Positions 27,152 to 36,426 of a DNA stretch of 64,000 bases are shown piece after piece (position 1 is the stretch's first letter; each line of letters begins with the position of its first letter). Both the position numbers and the translations under genes were made by a program. The notes below the pieces were generated by a model that did not search any database, was not told the DNA's origin, and saw only the letters and a program-made list of their open reading frames with translations. Source of the stretch: Priestia koreensis (GTDB taxonomy: Bacteria; Bacillota; Bacilli; Bacillales; Bacillaceae_H); the NCBI RefSeq assembly GCF_001274935.1, contig NZ_LILC01000032.1, positions 22,710 through 86,709 of the forward strand, read 5' to 3'.

Positions 27152-27186
27152 TGTAGCTCCTCCTAATTCCTTAAAGTTGCTCTGAT

Positions 27187-28497
27187 CTAATCAAAAAAGT
27201 ATCCGAAGATTTTTTTCATCTTCTTAGAGAAATTTTCATCATTTTTCGGCTTTTGTTTTTGAGTTGGTGCAGGCTGTGGCTCAAACGATTGTTGAGGCTG
27301 CTGATGCTGCACCGGTACTTTTTCTACTACTGTGTTTTCAACGGGAGCTCCGATGTTACGTCCTTGAATCTTCGCATTTTTGTATGCAAACTTAATCAAG
27401 CCAACTCCTGTTGTATAGTTTGGTTCACGCACACCAATGTAATCCGGGACTGCGATACGCACGTTGTTTTTGAAAACAACCTGTGATAATTCTAAAATCC
27501 CCGGCATGGATACCATTCCACCAGTTAGTACATAACCACCTGGAAGATCTGAATACCCTAAACGTTGGAGCTCGTGTGAAACCATCTCTAAAATCTCTTC
27601 TAATCTAGCTTCTATAATATCAGAGATTTCGAGTTGACTAAACTGCTGATGCTGATCGCTCCCAATAATAGGAACACTAAACACTTCTTCTTCTGACGCG
27701 TGGTCATAAAAAGCATGTCCGTGCTTAATTTTAATTTTTTCAGCATCTTCTGTTGTCGTACGAAGACCAATAGATAAATCCTTCGTAATGCTTTCTCCAC
27801 CGATTGGTAAAACAGTCGTGCCAACTAAGTAGCCTTGGTCGTATACTGCAATGGTAGTTGAACCGCCCCCAACGTCAACAAGGGCTACACCAAGATTTTT
27901 TTCATCCGTTGACAGCGCAATTGATCCTGCAGCCAAAGGTTGCAAACAAATATCAGTGATTTCTAACCCAGCTCGTTCTACACAGCGCAATAAGTTATGT
28001 AATACGGTTTTAGATCCTGTAATGATGGTTCCTTCCATCTCAAGCCTAACCCCTAACATACCTCGTGGATCTGTAATGCCTTCTAACCCATCAACGATAA
28101 ATTGTTGTGGAATGACATCAATAATTTCTCGGTCTGGAGGAATTGACATGACTTGAGCAGCATCAATTACTCGCTGTACATCTTCATTCGCTATTTCACG
28201 GTTGTCGCTTGAAACAGCTACTACCCCATGACAATGTTGAAGTTGCACATGATTGCCACCTACTCCAACAACGACGCGAGTAATCTGAATTCCTACCATT
28301 CTTTCTGCCTGCTCGACTGCTTTTTTTATCGATTGAACAGTTTCATCTATATCAACGATAGAGCCTTTTTTTAGCCCTTGTGACTTCACATTACCTACAC
28401 CAATGATATTTAATGAATCATTAGTCATTTCACCAATGATTACTTTCACACTGGATGTACCGATGTCTAGACTAACAAAAATTTCATTGCTGTTCAT
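27187..28497 (-). CDS. ftsA: Cell division protein FtsA
   Basis: Actin-like ATPase that tethers FtsZ filaments to the membrane. The N-terminal ATPase motif is VSLDIGTSSVKVIIGE; the second phosphate loop is ALVDVGGGSTTIAVYD; an SHS2-type 1C domain lies between them. The extreme C-terminus, KKMKKIFGYFFD, is the amphipathic membrane-binding helix after a Pro/Gln-rich linker. Length 436 aa. GGAGGTG precedes the ATG. Confidence 0.97.
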   Translation of the reverse strand: MNSNEIFVSLDIGTSSVKVIIGEMTNDSLNIIGVGNVKSQGLKKGSIVDIDETVQSIKKAVEQAERMVGIQITRVVVGVGGNHVQLQHCHGVVAVSSDNREIANEDVQRVIDAAQVMSIPPDREIIDVIPQQFIVDGLEGITDPRGMLGVRLEMEGTIITGSKTVLHNLLRCVERAGLEITDICLQPLAAGSIALSTDEKNLGVALVDVGGGSTTIAVYDQGYLVGTTVLPIGGESITKDLSIGLRTTTEDAEKIKIKHGHAFYDHASEEEVFSVPIIGSDQHQQFSQLEISDIIEARLEEILEMVSHELQRLGYSDLPGGYVLTGGMVSMPGILELSQVVFKNNVRIAVPDYIGVREPNYTTGVGLIKFAYKNAKIQGRNIGAPVENTVVEKVPVQHQQPQQSFEPQPAPTQKQKPKNDENFSKKMKKIFGYFFD

Positions 28498-28552
28498 TCT
28501 TTGGCACCTCCTTTAACGGCTTTCCTTGTCTATTTTAATTTGATAGAAGAAC

Positions 28553-28570
28553 AACAATTATCTATAATTG
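28553..28570. repeat. 18-bp dyad in the ftsA upstream region
   Basis: ACAATTAT-CT-ATAATTGT is a perfect 8-2-8 inverted repeat lying between the proposed sigma-H promoter and the ftsA ribosome site. It may be an operator or a leader hairpin; no known factor is assigned. Confidence 0.5.
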
Positions 28571-28597
28571 TCTACTATTTCATGTATCATTGAAAAT

Positions 28598-28625
28598 ATT
28601 CAACAAATAACGTGTTATTCCCTTT
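28598..28625 (-). promoter_or_regulatory. Sigma-H-like promoter of ftsAZ
   Basis: On the minus strand AAAGGGAAT (28617-28625) and TGAAT (28598-28602) are 14 bases apart, against the sigma-H consensus RWAGGAWWT and HGAAT (one mismatch). B. subtilis ftsAZ has a sigma-H promoter P2 used at the start of sporulation. Confidence 0.55.
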
Positions 28626-28632
28626 TGGAATT

Positions 28633-28995
28633 TTACTTTTTTTCAATTTTTTGTCTGGAATCCGACCATTTGGTCAACAAAATGCGCCGAATGACGGCTA
28701 TATTCTGAAACAGACGAACGCCGAATGCAAAAACGGCTACTAAATACAAGTCTACACCAATATGTACGCCGAGAAAAGCTAAACTTGCTGCCAGTATTAT
28801 GTTAAAAAAGAAACCAGAGACAAATACTTTTTCGTCGTAAATATTTTGCAAATGCGCTCGAATCCCTCCAAACAATGTGTCAAGTGCAGCCAACACAGAA
28901 ATTGACAAATAATTCATGTATTCTACCGGTATTCGTAGCTCTGAGAGTAGACCTAATACAATGCCCACCACCAAACCCATTAAAGGCAACCACAT
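28633..28995 (-). CDS. sbp: Small basic protein Sbp (DUF1290)
   Basis: A membrane protein of 120 residues with about four hydrophobic segments. It starts MWLPLMGLVVGIVLGLL and has the conserved block YLSISVLAALDTLFGGIRA. It lies upstream of ftsA as in B. subtilis; function is unknown. It overlaps the proposed ftsAZ promoter region only at its downstream edge. Confidence 0.9.
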   Translation of the reverse strand: MWLPLMGLVVGIVLGLLSELRIPVEYMNYLSISVLAALDTLFGGIRAHLQNIYDEKVFVSGFFFNIILAASLAFLGVHIGVDLYLVAVFAFGVRLFQNIAVIRRILLTKWSDSRQKIEKK

Positions 28996-29013
28996 TGTTT
29001 TCTCTTCTCCTTC

Positions 29014-29721
29014 CTACTCTGCTTCGTCAACCGTAAGCCCCTTAAGAGGAATTTCCTGGTCGTACGCAGGAACTGTAAGCTGGCGGTGTGGATTTGAAAT
29101 TTCCAAACTCAAATCTTCAATCGCAAACTCATCGGCAATATTCGAAGCTTTCAACCGGTTGTACATTTTTTCGGGATCTTTTGTTAAAACCGTCACTTGA
29201 AAAGGCGCATCACCAAGCCAATAATTGTTCACCTTCGTGCGCCCATTGATATCTCGAATCACAGTGGTTGCTACAATTCGCTGATCACCGATCGCAATTT
29301 CATCTGCATCATATGAATTCAAATCGTTCACTAAATGTTTCAACAGCTGCGGCGAAACATCTTTTATTTCTTTTCCGAGGAGCTCTTCACCGAAAAGAGG
29401 GGAAATTGTGAGTTTGAGACCTACACCCGTTACAGGAGTCGCACCCGCCTCTTTTTTAAGCTCCATCAGCGTTTTGTTTAGCGCTTCTTTTTTAGATAAC
29501 GCTTTGTTCGTTCGATAATTTTCTAGCTGTCCGTCTAATGCACGAATTTCCCTTAAAATATCCGCTTGGGTTTTCTGCTCTTTCGTTAAATCCGCACGAA
29601 GCTCCCACATGTCACGCGTATCACGTACTTTCGGATGTTGCGTTGTTTGAAATTGCACGGCTACCATGAATCCAATGACGAGCGCGATAATCGTGAAGTG
29701 ACTCTTCTGCTTCTGATTCAA
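29014..29721 (-). CDS. ylxX: DUF881 membrane protein YlxX
   Basis: One N-terminal membrane segment (IIALVIGFMVAVQF) is followed by a coiled-coil region and an extracytoplasmic DUF881 domain. The TTG at 29721 is the likely start: AAAGGAG lies seven bases before it and the resulting 235 aa fits homologues; the longer ATG frame would begin before this site. It is paralogous to the neighbouring ylxW. Function unknown, conserved within the division cluster. Confidence 0.88.
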   Translation of the reverse strand: MNQKQKSHFTIIALVIGFMVAVQFQTTQHPKVRDTRDMWELRADLTKEQKTQADILREIRALDGQLENYRTNKALSKKEALNKTLMELKKEAGATPVTGVGLKLTISPLFGEELLGKEIKDVSPQLLKHLVNDLNSYDADEIAIGDQRIVATTVIRDINGRTKVNNYWLGDAPFQVTVLTKDPEKMYNRLKASNIADEFAIEDLSLEISNPHRQLTVPAYDQEIPLKGLTVDEAE

Positions 29722-29777
29722 CCTTAAGCTCCTTTCCCTCCGCGGCATCAACGTAAACATCTTTTACAAAAAAATGT

Positions 29778-30503
29778 TTATTTAGAGAATGTTTGCTGTT
29801 CACGTGCATTGATGAGCGGTGTCATGACAATTTCGCTCTTCTTAGCCATTTTGACCACAATGTTGTCTTTTACTAATTGATCCTTCACACCACCGGCTAA
29901 ATTTAGCGCCGTATCTAGCACATCGGGATCACCGGTTGCTGAAATAACAAAAGGCGCAGGAAATTGATTTCCGTCTACCGTAATAACAGGACCGTTACAC
30001 ATGATATACGAGTTTTTTGAAATCCGCTGTCCGTTGATCTCAATTGCGGAAGCACCTGACACAAGAAGCTCATTAATCACCTTAAAAACATGCCCTTCAT
30101 GAACAATGTAATGATTGACGTTTTCTTCAGATGGAATGTAGGAGGCATCAGAGAGCGTTACTTCTATCCCCTTCCCCTTCACCCCTACTTTCCCTGTGTA
30201 CATGCGATACTTTTTCACATCGTCTACAATCTTTGCTAAATCCTGCTCTTTTTTCGCTAGTCCCTCTTCAGTTTTACGTACCTTTTCTTGTTTTGCAAAC
30301 AATTCACGCTGTAGCTTACGATTTCGTTCTTCTTGATCAATCAACATTTGGCGGTATCGGTACTCTTGTTTCCATTGCTGATCCGAACCACCGCCTTTCG
30401 TTTCATTTTTCGTAAATTGATAGGAATATGAAATCATAAACCCAAGTACGAGGAGGATAAGAGATAAAACGACATTTTTACCCTTGCGTTTCACTCTCTT
30501 CAT
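29778..30503 (-). CDS. ylxW: DUF881 membrane protein YlxW
   Basis: An N-terminal basic stretch and a single membrane segment (NVVLSLILLVLGFMISYSY) are followed by a coiled coil (about residues 50-90), then the DUF881 domain with ASAIEINGQRIS and NGPVITVDGNQF. The start is uncertain: the ATG at 30503 is only three bases after GGAGG, with a GTG nine bases further on as an alternative. It overlaps the end of divIB by 26 bases. Confidence 0.86.
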   Translation of the reverse strand: MKRVKRKGKNVVLSLILLVLGFMISYSYQFTKNETKGGGSDQQWKQEYRYRQMLIDQEERNRKLQRELFAKQEKVRKTEEGLAKKEQDLAKIVDDVKKYRMYTGKVGVKGKGIEVTLSDASYIPSEENVNHYIVHEGHVFKVINELLVSGASAIEINGQRISKNSYIMCNGPVITVDGNQFPAPFVISATGDPDVLDTALNLAGGVKDQLVKDNIVVKMAKKSEIVMTPLINAREQQTFSK

Positions 30504-31278
30504 CTCCCTCCTTTTCTTTCGGTTTCGTGTATGGCTCAAAATAAGGTGACACTTCTAAATGAATAATGCCTTTTGCATTTGGATAATCTTTCTCCATATA
30601 ATTTAAAATCGTCGGATAATCCAACATCTTTTTTGAAAAATCACGAAGGCTCGCACTCACCTCATGTCCATCGTTCATATACAGCGTGATGTGAAGTGAA
30701 TCTGAACGCTCAGGCGTATAATAAATCTCTGCAATAGCTTTCGTAATTGTATCTGGCAATTTGTTCAAGGATTGAACCATCTCCTGAATCACATCCGGCT
30801 TCTTCCAGTCCACTAGAAGCGGCGCATTCGAAAGGTTTGGCTTTCCTTTTACAGCTTTTAATACTTTGCCGTTCTCATTAATGGGCAGATATTTCCCTTT
30901 TGCAAGTACGTATGCAATTCGTTTGTATTCTGTCACGTTCAGTACAACCTTATTCGGAAGGCTCTTATGTATCGTTACACTTTTGATTTCCGGATTGGCC
31001 TTAATTCGATCCGCAACCTCACCCTTTGGGATTTTCCAGTAGCTTGTCTCTTTTGTAAGTTTGCTTAGCTTGAGAATGGTTTGATCTGATACATACTGAT
31101 TTCCCTTCACTTCAACAGAAGCGACATTGCTTAGCGACGATTGCGTATACACGATAAACAAAATTAAAAGAAAGAAGATTGATAAATAAAAAATTAGTCG
31201 TCGGTTCGCCTTTTGTTTCCGCTGCTCTTTTAGCTTTGGTACTCGATCTTCGAGATGAACTACTTTTTCATTTTCCAT
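30478..31278 (-). CDS. divIB: Cell division protein DivIB (FtsQ)
   Basis: A bitopic division protein working with FtsL and DivIC at the septum. There is a cytoplasmic N-terminus of about 27 residues, one membrane segment (LIFYLSIFFLLILFIVYT), then a POTRA domain (VASVEVKGNQYVSDQTILK) and the beta domain. The C-terminal tail is acidic and Pro/Glu-rich. Length 266 aa. It appears to have its own promoter. Confidence 0.94.
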   Translation of the reverse strand: MENEKVVHLEDRVPKLKEQRKQKANRRLIFYLSIFFLLILFIVYTQSSLSNVASVEVKGNQYVSDQTILKLSKLTKETSYWKIPKGEVADRIKANPEIKSVTIHKSLPNKVVLNVTEYKRIAYVLAKGKYLPINENGKVLKAVKGKPNLSNAPLLVDWKKPDVIQEMVQSLNKLPDTITKAIAEIYYTPERSDSLHITLYMNDGHEVSASLRDFSKKMLDYPTILNYMEKDYPNAKGIIHLEVSPYFEPYTKPKEKEGDEESETQG

Positions 31279-31381
31279 ATTATTTCACCTTTTATTTATA
31301 GAAGATGAAGGGCGCTCAGCAAACGTTGTGTTCTAATAAGAGCCGCCCCTTCTTCTGTATATTCATACTGCAAGTACCCAC

Positions 31382-31390
31382 ATTATAGCA
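31382..31390 (-). promoter_or_regulatory. Extended -10 promoter element upstream of divIB
   Basis: TGCTATAAT on the minus strand is a perfect extended -10 element about 105 bases before the divIB ATG. No good -35 is seen, which is tolerated with TGn. Confidence 0.5.
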
Positions 31391-31477
31391 TAATATAGAA
31401 CGGATTTTACTAGCCTACGCTAGAACTTACAGACGTTTTTTGGAAAATAAAGAAAGGAAGACGAAAAGCATATTCAT

Positions 31478-32380
31478 TTACTGAATAATTTCAACCTCAG
31501 TATGCATCTCAACATCGAACTTTTCTTTAATTACTGCTTTAATATGTGCGATCAAATTCAGCACATCTTCTGCTTTCGCATCGCCCGTGTTCACGATAAA
31601 GTTTGCGTGTTGTTCGCTTACTTTCGCCCCACCAATTTCATGACCTTTCAGACCAGCTTGCTCAATTAAATTCCCTGCATATTGAGGAAGTGGATTACGG
31701 AAAATGCTTCCTGCACATGGACGATCCCACGGCTGCGTTTCGCGGCGGTAATCTTTGTTTTTTTGCATCACTGCTACGATCGCTTCTTTTTCACCTTTTG
31801 TCATGGAAAGAACGGTTTCCACACATACACCAGGACGTTCGGTTTGAAGAATCGAGTGGCGATATGAAAATTCCATCTCATCTTTTGTCAACCACTGCAT
31901 TGTACCGTCTTCAAAAAGAATGTGCGCTTTTTCCACGATTGCTGCCATATCCGATCCGTGAGCACCAGCATTCATGTAAACAGCTCCTCCGATCGAACCC
32001 GGTATGCCACTTGCAAACTCTAGACCAGATAATCCTTGTTTACTCAGCATCATGGAAAGCTTAACAACGGAGCAACCTCCGCCCACTTTCACCATATTGT
32101 CTTCGATCTCAACATCGTCTAAACCATTTCCAAGCTTTACAACCACACCAGAAATACCTTGATCTGATACAAGTAAATTCGAACCGCGACCAATCGCACG
32201 CCATTTTACTCCGTGTTTTTTAATAATATTCATGGTCGTTTTTAAATGTTCAATATTGCTTGGCTCAACAAATAGCTCAGCAGGTCCCCCAATTTTCATT
32301 GTGGTATGTTTGGATAAAGGTTCTTGCTCGATCACCTTTCCTACGTTCGCTTCCATTAACTCTGCTACTACTTTTTTCAT
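31478..32380 (-). CDS. murB: UDP-N-acetylenolpyruvoylglucosamine reductase
   Basis: It reduces UDP-GlcNAc-enolpyruvate to UDP-MurNAc with FAD and NADPH. The FAD-binding segment is AIGRGSNLLVSDQGISG near residue 61; the catalytic serine lies in CAGSIFRNP near residue 223; the final acid is in the C-terminal MHTEVEII. It is type IIb, with the short substrate loop, as in other Bacillus. The ATG follows CTAGGAGG. In B. subtilis murG lies directly upstream; here a 457-base non-coding stretch takes its place. Confidence 0.96.
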   Translation of the reverse strand: MKKVVAELMEANVGKVIEQEPLSKHTTMKIGGPAELFVEPSNIEHLKTTMNIIKKHGVKWRAIGRGSNLLVSDQGISGVVVKLGNGLDDVEIEDNMVKVGGGCSVVKLSMMLSKQGLSGLEFASGIPGSIGGAVYMNAGAHGSDMAAIVEKAHILFEDGTMQWLTKDEMEFSYRHSILQTERPGVCVETVLSMTKGEKEAIVAVMQKNKDYRRETQPWDRPCAGSIFRNPLPQYAGNLIEQAGLKGHEIGGAKVSEQHANFIVNTGDAKAEDVLNLIAHIKAVIKEKFDVEMHTEVEIIQ

Positions 32381-32837
32381 GACAACCTCCTAGACCTCTC
32401 TGCGTATCTCGTTGTTTTTCGTTTCTCTATTTTATGAACTTCATTGTTATTTAGGTACACACCCGCTAAACTAATTCTACGATGACAAAAGAACGTTAAA
32501 ATAACATTCGAAGCAGTCCTAGCCTTTATGACCTAACTTTTACACTTTATCATATGGTTAGCCATTTGCAACGAGCTTTTTACATTTTTTTACTTGGTTC
32601 TTTTTTCTCTTTTATTAGAATGTATGAAAACTGTTCAAAGCATATCATAAAATCACTGAAAAGAGGATAATAAGAACGTTACAATTTGTCTACATTTATG
32701 AGAAAAACATTACTATTTTTCATCAAAAAGACACCGTCACGTTTTTTCGGTCCAGCAAGCTGCTGAATGTCGTAAAATGGACGATGTCAACGACCTAATA
32801 CGGCCTCAACAATATTGTATTATACATTGATTCTTCT
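32381..32837 (-). other. Non-coding gap at the usual murG position
   Basis: No open frame of note exists on either strand between the spoVE stop and murB. The stretch is AT-rich and holds a sigma-E-type promoter at 32619-32647. There is no recognisable MurG fragment. A weak sigma-A candidate, TTGCAA-N16-TAAAGT, lies at about 32545-32572 on the minus strand. Confidence 0.8.
32619..32647 (-). promoter_or_regulatory. Sigma-E-type promoter upstream of murB
   Basis: On the minus strand CATACATT (32619-32626) matches the sigma-E -10 consensus CATACANT fully, with TGATATG (32641-32647) 14 bases upstream, close to the -35 consensus KMATATT. It would drive murB, about 240 bases downstream, in the mother cell. 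Confidence 0.6.
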
Positions 32838-33938
32838 TTAATAGCGAGAATATCTACTAACATTCAAAATAACTCCAACACCTGCCAGCATAAGCGTTAG
32901 CGACGAGCCACCGTAGCTTAAAAATGGAAGGGTAATTCCCGTTACCGGCATAAGCCCGGTTACTACTCCAATGTTGATCATGACTTGAATCGCAATCATA
33001 GCTGTAATTCCAATTGCAATGAAGCTTCCGTACATATCAGGAGCCCCTAATGCAATTCTCACGCCTCTCCATAACAGCAGAGAAAACAAAAGCAAAATGA
33101 GCGTTCCACCTATAAACCCTAGCTCCTCTGACAAAATAGCAAAAATGAAATCGGTCTGTGGTTCAGGCAAGTAAAAGAACTTTTGTCGACTTTGACCGAG
33201 TCCCAGTCCTAATAGCCCCCCTGGCCCAATCGCGTAAAGAGATTGAATAATTTGAAAGCCACTTCCTAACGGATCTTCCCACGGATCTAAAAAGGATGTG
33301 ATTCGTTTGATCCGATACGGAGCCGATAGGATAAGACCGATGAAACCCGCAAGTCCAAGAAATCCTAAACCAGCAAAATGGCTCACTCGTGCCCCTGATA
33401 CAAAAATCATCGTGATACATGTACCGACTAGAACCGTTCCTGTTCCCAAATCAGGCTGAAGCATAATAATCCCAAACGCTAAAAATACGAGCGCTAGTGA
33501 AGGGATAAGCCCTTTTTTGAATGACGTAATGTTTTTTTGATTCTCTGACAAAAACTTGGCTAAGAACACAATCATGGCAAATTTCATAAACTCGGATGGC
33601 TGAATGGAGAACGCTCCAACGCCAATCCAACTCTGAGACCCATTTCGCACCATTCCCACTCCTGGTACAAGTACGAGCGCCAATAAAATAAAGCAGACAA
33701 TAATGATGGTCTTTGCATGCTTGCGCCACACCCAGTAATCGATGTTCATGATGACGAACATCGAGCACACACCAAGACCTGCAAATAGCAACTGCCTTTT
33801 AGCAAAGAAAAAGGAGTCATGAAACTTGTATGTAGCCCAGATTGCACTAGCACTATAAACCATAATGAGTCCTATTGATAGAAGAGACAACGTGATGATC
33901 ACAAGAAAAAAATCTGGTGTAGAACGTTTTGTAGACAA
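32838..33938 (-). CDS. spoVE: Stage V sporulation protein E, SEDS glycosyltransferase
   Basis: SEDS-family peptidoglycan polymerase (FtsW/RodA type) with about ten membrane segments, working with SpoVD in spore cortex synthesis. Signatures include LIMVYSASAIWATYKFHDS, SIQPSEFMKFAMI and the C-terminal TGITLPFLSYGGSSL. The start is TTG at 33938, just after AGAGGTG; the only upstream ATG lies before that ribosome site. The resulting 366 aa equals B. subtilis SpoVE. In B. subtilis the next gene is murG; here it is murB. Confidence 0.93.
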   Translation of the reverse strand: MSTKRSTPDFFLVIITLSLLSIGLIMVYSASAIWATYKFHDSFFFAKRQLLFAGLGVCSMFVIMNIDYWVWRKHAKTIIIVCFILLALVLVPGVGMVRNGSQSWIGVGAFSIQPSEFMKFAMIVFLAKFLSENQKNITSFKKGLIPSLALVFLAFGIIMLQPDLGTGTVLVGTCITMIFVSGARVSHFAGLGFLGLAGFIGLILSAPYRIKRITSFLDPWEDPLGSGFQIIQSLYAIGPGGLLGLGLGQSRQKFFYLPEPQTDFIFAILSEELGFIGGTLILLLFSLLLWRGVRIALGAPDMYGSFIAIGITAMIAIQVMINIGVVTGLMPVTGITLPFLSYGGSSLTLMLAGVGVILNVSRYSRY

Positions 33939-34037
33939 AGCAAACACCTCTAACATTTGAAATTAGGGCGTTTAAAAAAAGATAGATAAAGGACTAGCGC
34001 CTCCATCTATCTCGTGATGTATTCCTTAGACAAGCCC

Positions 34038-35387
34038 TTACTTCAGTCTATGCACCGAATCAATAAACATGTCTCCACGCTCTTCAAAAGTTTTGAATTG
34101 ATCCCAGCTTGCACAGGCAGGCGAAAGCAAGATGACGTCACCCGCGTCTGAAAGTTGATAGGCTTCAGGAACCGCCTTTTCCACATTATCGACACGTTTG
34201 ATTGTTTGTATTCCTGCTTCCTTTGCAACACGCTCTATTTTTTCAGCCGTTTGACCAAATGTAAGGATAGCTTTCACATTTTTTAAATAAGGCTTCAGCT
34301 CATCAAACTCATTCCCTCGGTCAAGTCCACCTGCTAAAAGAATCACCGGCTGTTCAAATGCCGTAACAGCTGCTTTTGTTGCTAAAATATTGGTTGCCTT
34401 TGAATCGTTATAAAATTTTCGGTCCTGAACCGTCGCCACGTACTGAACACGATGCTTCACGCCTGTGAAGGTTGTTAATACTTTTTTCACTGCTTCTGTA
34501 GAAGCGCCGTGAAGTTTCGCCGCTGCGACCGCTGCTAAAATATTTTCAAGGTTGTGCTTACCTGGAAGAACAATCTCCCTTACAGGCATAATCTCTTCTT
34601 GTTGAAAGAACATACTTCCATCTTTAATGTATGCGCCTGACTCGACTACCTTTGATGTAGAAAACGGTACGACCGTTGCACGTGCACTTTTAGCAAGTGA
34701 CATCACCGTCTCATCATCTGCATTTACTACGGCATAGTCAGAAGACGTTTGGTTGGCGAAGATGTTTGCTTTTGCATGTGCATACTCTTCACGCGTACCA
34801 TGGTAATCCAAATGAGCATCAAATAAATTTAAAAACACGGAAATGACCGGTTTAAATGTTTTTGTACCCATCAATTGAAAGGAAGACAACTCCATTACAA
34901 TCACATTCTCGCTTGTTGCAAGCTCAGCAACTTCTGAAGCGACCGTACCGATGTTGCCGGCGATCAGGGGCTTCTTGTTGCTTTCTTCTAAGATTTTGTG
35001 AATTACCGTTGTTGTCGTTGTTTTCCCATTACTTCCTGTAATACCAATTAGCGGCGCTTCGCTAATTTGATAGGAAAGCTCTACTTCTGTGATAATAGAA
35101 ATATTTCGTTTTAATGCTTCTGCAAGTAGGGGATTGCTGTAAGGAATGCCTGGGTTTTTCACAATGACCTCTACACCGTCTAAAAGTTCCAGAGGATGAT
35201 CGCCACATACAACTTTTAACCCTGCTTCCTGTAGCTTCTGAGCCGCTTCATTTTCTTCAAAAGGCTTCTGATCGTTTACTGTAACGTTCGCTCCTAAAAT
35301 GTTTAAAAGCTTTGCTGCAGCCATTCCACTTTTTGCCAATCCTAATACAAGTACATTTTTTTCTTTGTAATCAGTAATTGTTTTCAC
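34038..35387 (-). CDS. murD: UDP-N-acetylmuramoylalanine--D-glutamate ligase
   Basis: It adds D-glutamate to UDP-MurNAc-L-Ala. The ATP loop is GITGSNGKTTTTT near residue 114; the central Mur ligase motif includes NLFDAHLDYHG; the C-terminal domain ends with the CASWDQFKTFEERG motif. Length 449 aa. It starts at GTG directly after the mraY stop, with GAGGTG upstream inside mraY, so the two are coupled. Confidence 0.97.
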   Translation of the reverse strand: MKTITDYKEKNVLVLGLAKSGMAAAKLLNILGANVTVNDQKPFEENEAAQKLQEAGLKVVCGDHPLELLDGVEVIVKNPGIPYSNPLLAEALKRNISIITEVELSYQISEAPLIGITGSNGKTTTTTVIHKILEESNKKPLIAGNIGTVASEVAELATSENVIVMELSSFQLMGTKTFKPVISVFLNLFDAHLDYHGTREEYAHAKANIFANQTSSDYAVVNADDETVMSLAKSARATVVPFSTSKVVESGAYIKDGSMFFQQEEIMPVREIVLPGKHNLENILAAVAAAKLHGASTEAVKKVLTTFTGVKHRVQYVATVQDRKFYNDSKATNILATKAAVTAFEQPVILLAGGLDRGNEFDELKPYLKNVKAILTFGQTAEKIERVAKEAGIQTIKRVDNVEKAVPEAYQLSDAGDVILLSPACASWDQFKTFEERGDMFIDSVHRLK

Positions 35388-36362
35388 TTAAATCCACACC
35401 TCAATATAGATTCCTAACATTGCACACAGTAATCCGATTGCCCAAAATGTCATCACAACACGCCACTCTGTCCACCCTACTAATTCGTAGTGGTGATGCA
35501 GCGGGCTCATCTTAAAAATACGCTTTCCTGTTGTTTTAAATGACGCAACCTGCAAAATAACTGACAATGTCTCAATAACAAATATACCACCAATTACAAT
35601 TAATAAAATCTCTAATTTCATTAAAATCGCAACCGTTGCGATCGCTCCACCTAATGCTAATGAGCCTGTGTCTCCCATAAATACTTTCGCAGGATAGGCA
35701 TTAAAGACAAGAAATCCTAGTACTGCCCCAACAACTGCTACACAGAAAATGGCTACATCAAATTGACCTGTATTCCATGCTAAAACGGCAAAAGCACCAA
35801 AAGCAATGGCAGACGTTCCTGAAACAAGTCCGTCTAATCCGTCTGTTAGGTTCACCGCATTTGAGAAACCAACAAGCCAGAAAATAATGAATACGACGTA
35901 GAACCAGCCTAGGTCAACAGAAAAATCTGTTCCTGGAATGGATACAACCGTTGATAAATCAAATTGCTTGGCAACAAGATAGAAAATAATCGCAATTAAC
36001 ACTTGCCCGATAAACTTTTGTTTGGACGTTAATCCCAAATTTCGTTTCAGTACGACTTTGATAAAATCATCTAAAAATCCGAGTAGGCCATACCCAAATG
36101 TTACGAACAATAATAGATACGTATCAACTGTCGGCTCAAGGTACTTATTCGTCATAATGAGTGTGGTTACGACGATCGCAAGAATAATCATAATTCCACC
36201 CATCGTTGGCGTACCTGACTTTTTCTGATGGGATTTTGGTCCCTCTTCACGAATACTTTGACCAAACTTCAATCGACGTAGGAAGGGAATAAAGAACGGA
36301 GATAGAATCACTGTGATTAAAAATGCTACAGCGATCGTAAACAAAATCACGTGTTCTAGCAT
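35388..36362 (-). CDS. mraY: Phospho-N-acetylmuramoyl-pentapeptide-transferase
   Basis: This integral membrane enzyme transfers phospho-MurNAc-pentapeptide to undecaprenyl phosphate, giving lipid I. The 324-residue protein has about ten membrane segments, the aspartate motifs FLDDFIK and NLTDGLDGL, and the histidine-rich loop SPLHHHYE. AGAGGAGG precedes the ATG. Lipid I would next be used by MurG, whose gene is not in this cluster. Confidence 0.97.
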   Translation of the reverse strand: MLEHVILFTIAVAFLITVILSPFFIPFLRRLKFGQSIREEGPKSHQKKSGTPTMGGIMIILAIVVTTLIMTNKYLEPTVDTYLLLFVTFGYGLLGFLDDFIKVVLKRNLGLTSKQKFIGQVLIAIIFYLVAKQFDLSTVVSIPGTDFSVDLGWFYVVFIIFWLVGFSNAVNLTDGLDGLVSGTSAIAFGAFAVLAWNTGQFDVAIFCVAVVGAVLGFLVFNAYPAKVFMGDTGSLALGGAIATVAILMKLEILLIVIGGIFVIETLSVILQVASFKTTGKRIFKMSPLHHHYELVGWTEWRVVMTFWAIGLLCAMLGIYIEVWI

Positions 36363-36426
36363 TGTACTCCCTCCTCTTTCGTCTCTGTTTTAACAACTGC
36401 TTGTTTCATATACCACTGTGAGTCCA

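Noticed and set aside
32800..32835. TATAAT after the spoVE stop as a promoter
   Set aside because: No -35 at a usable distance and no extended -10.
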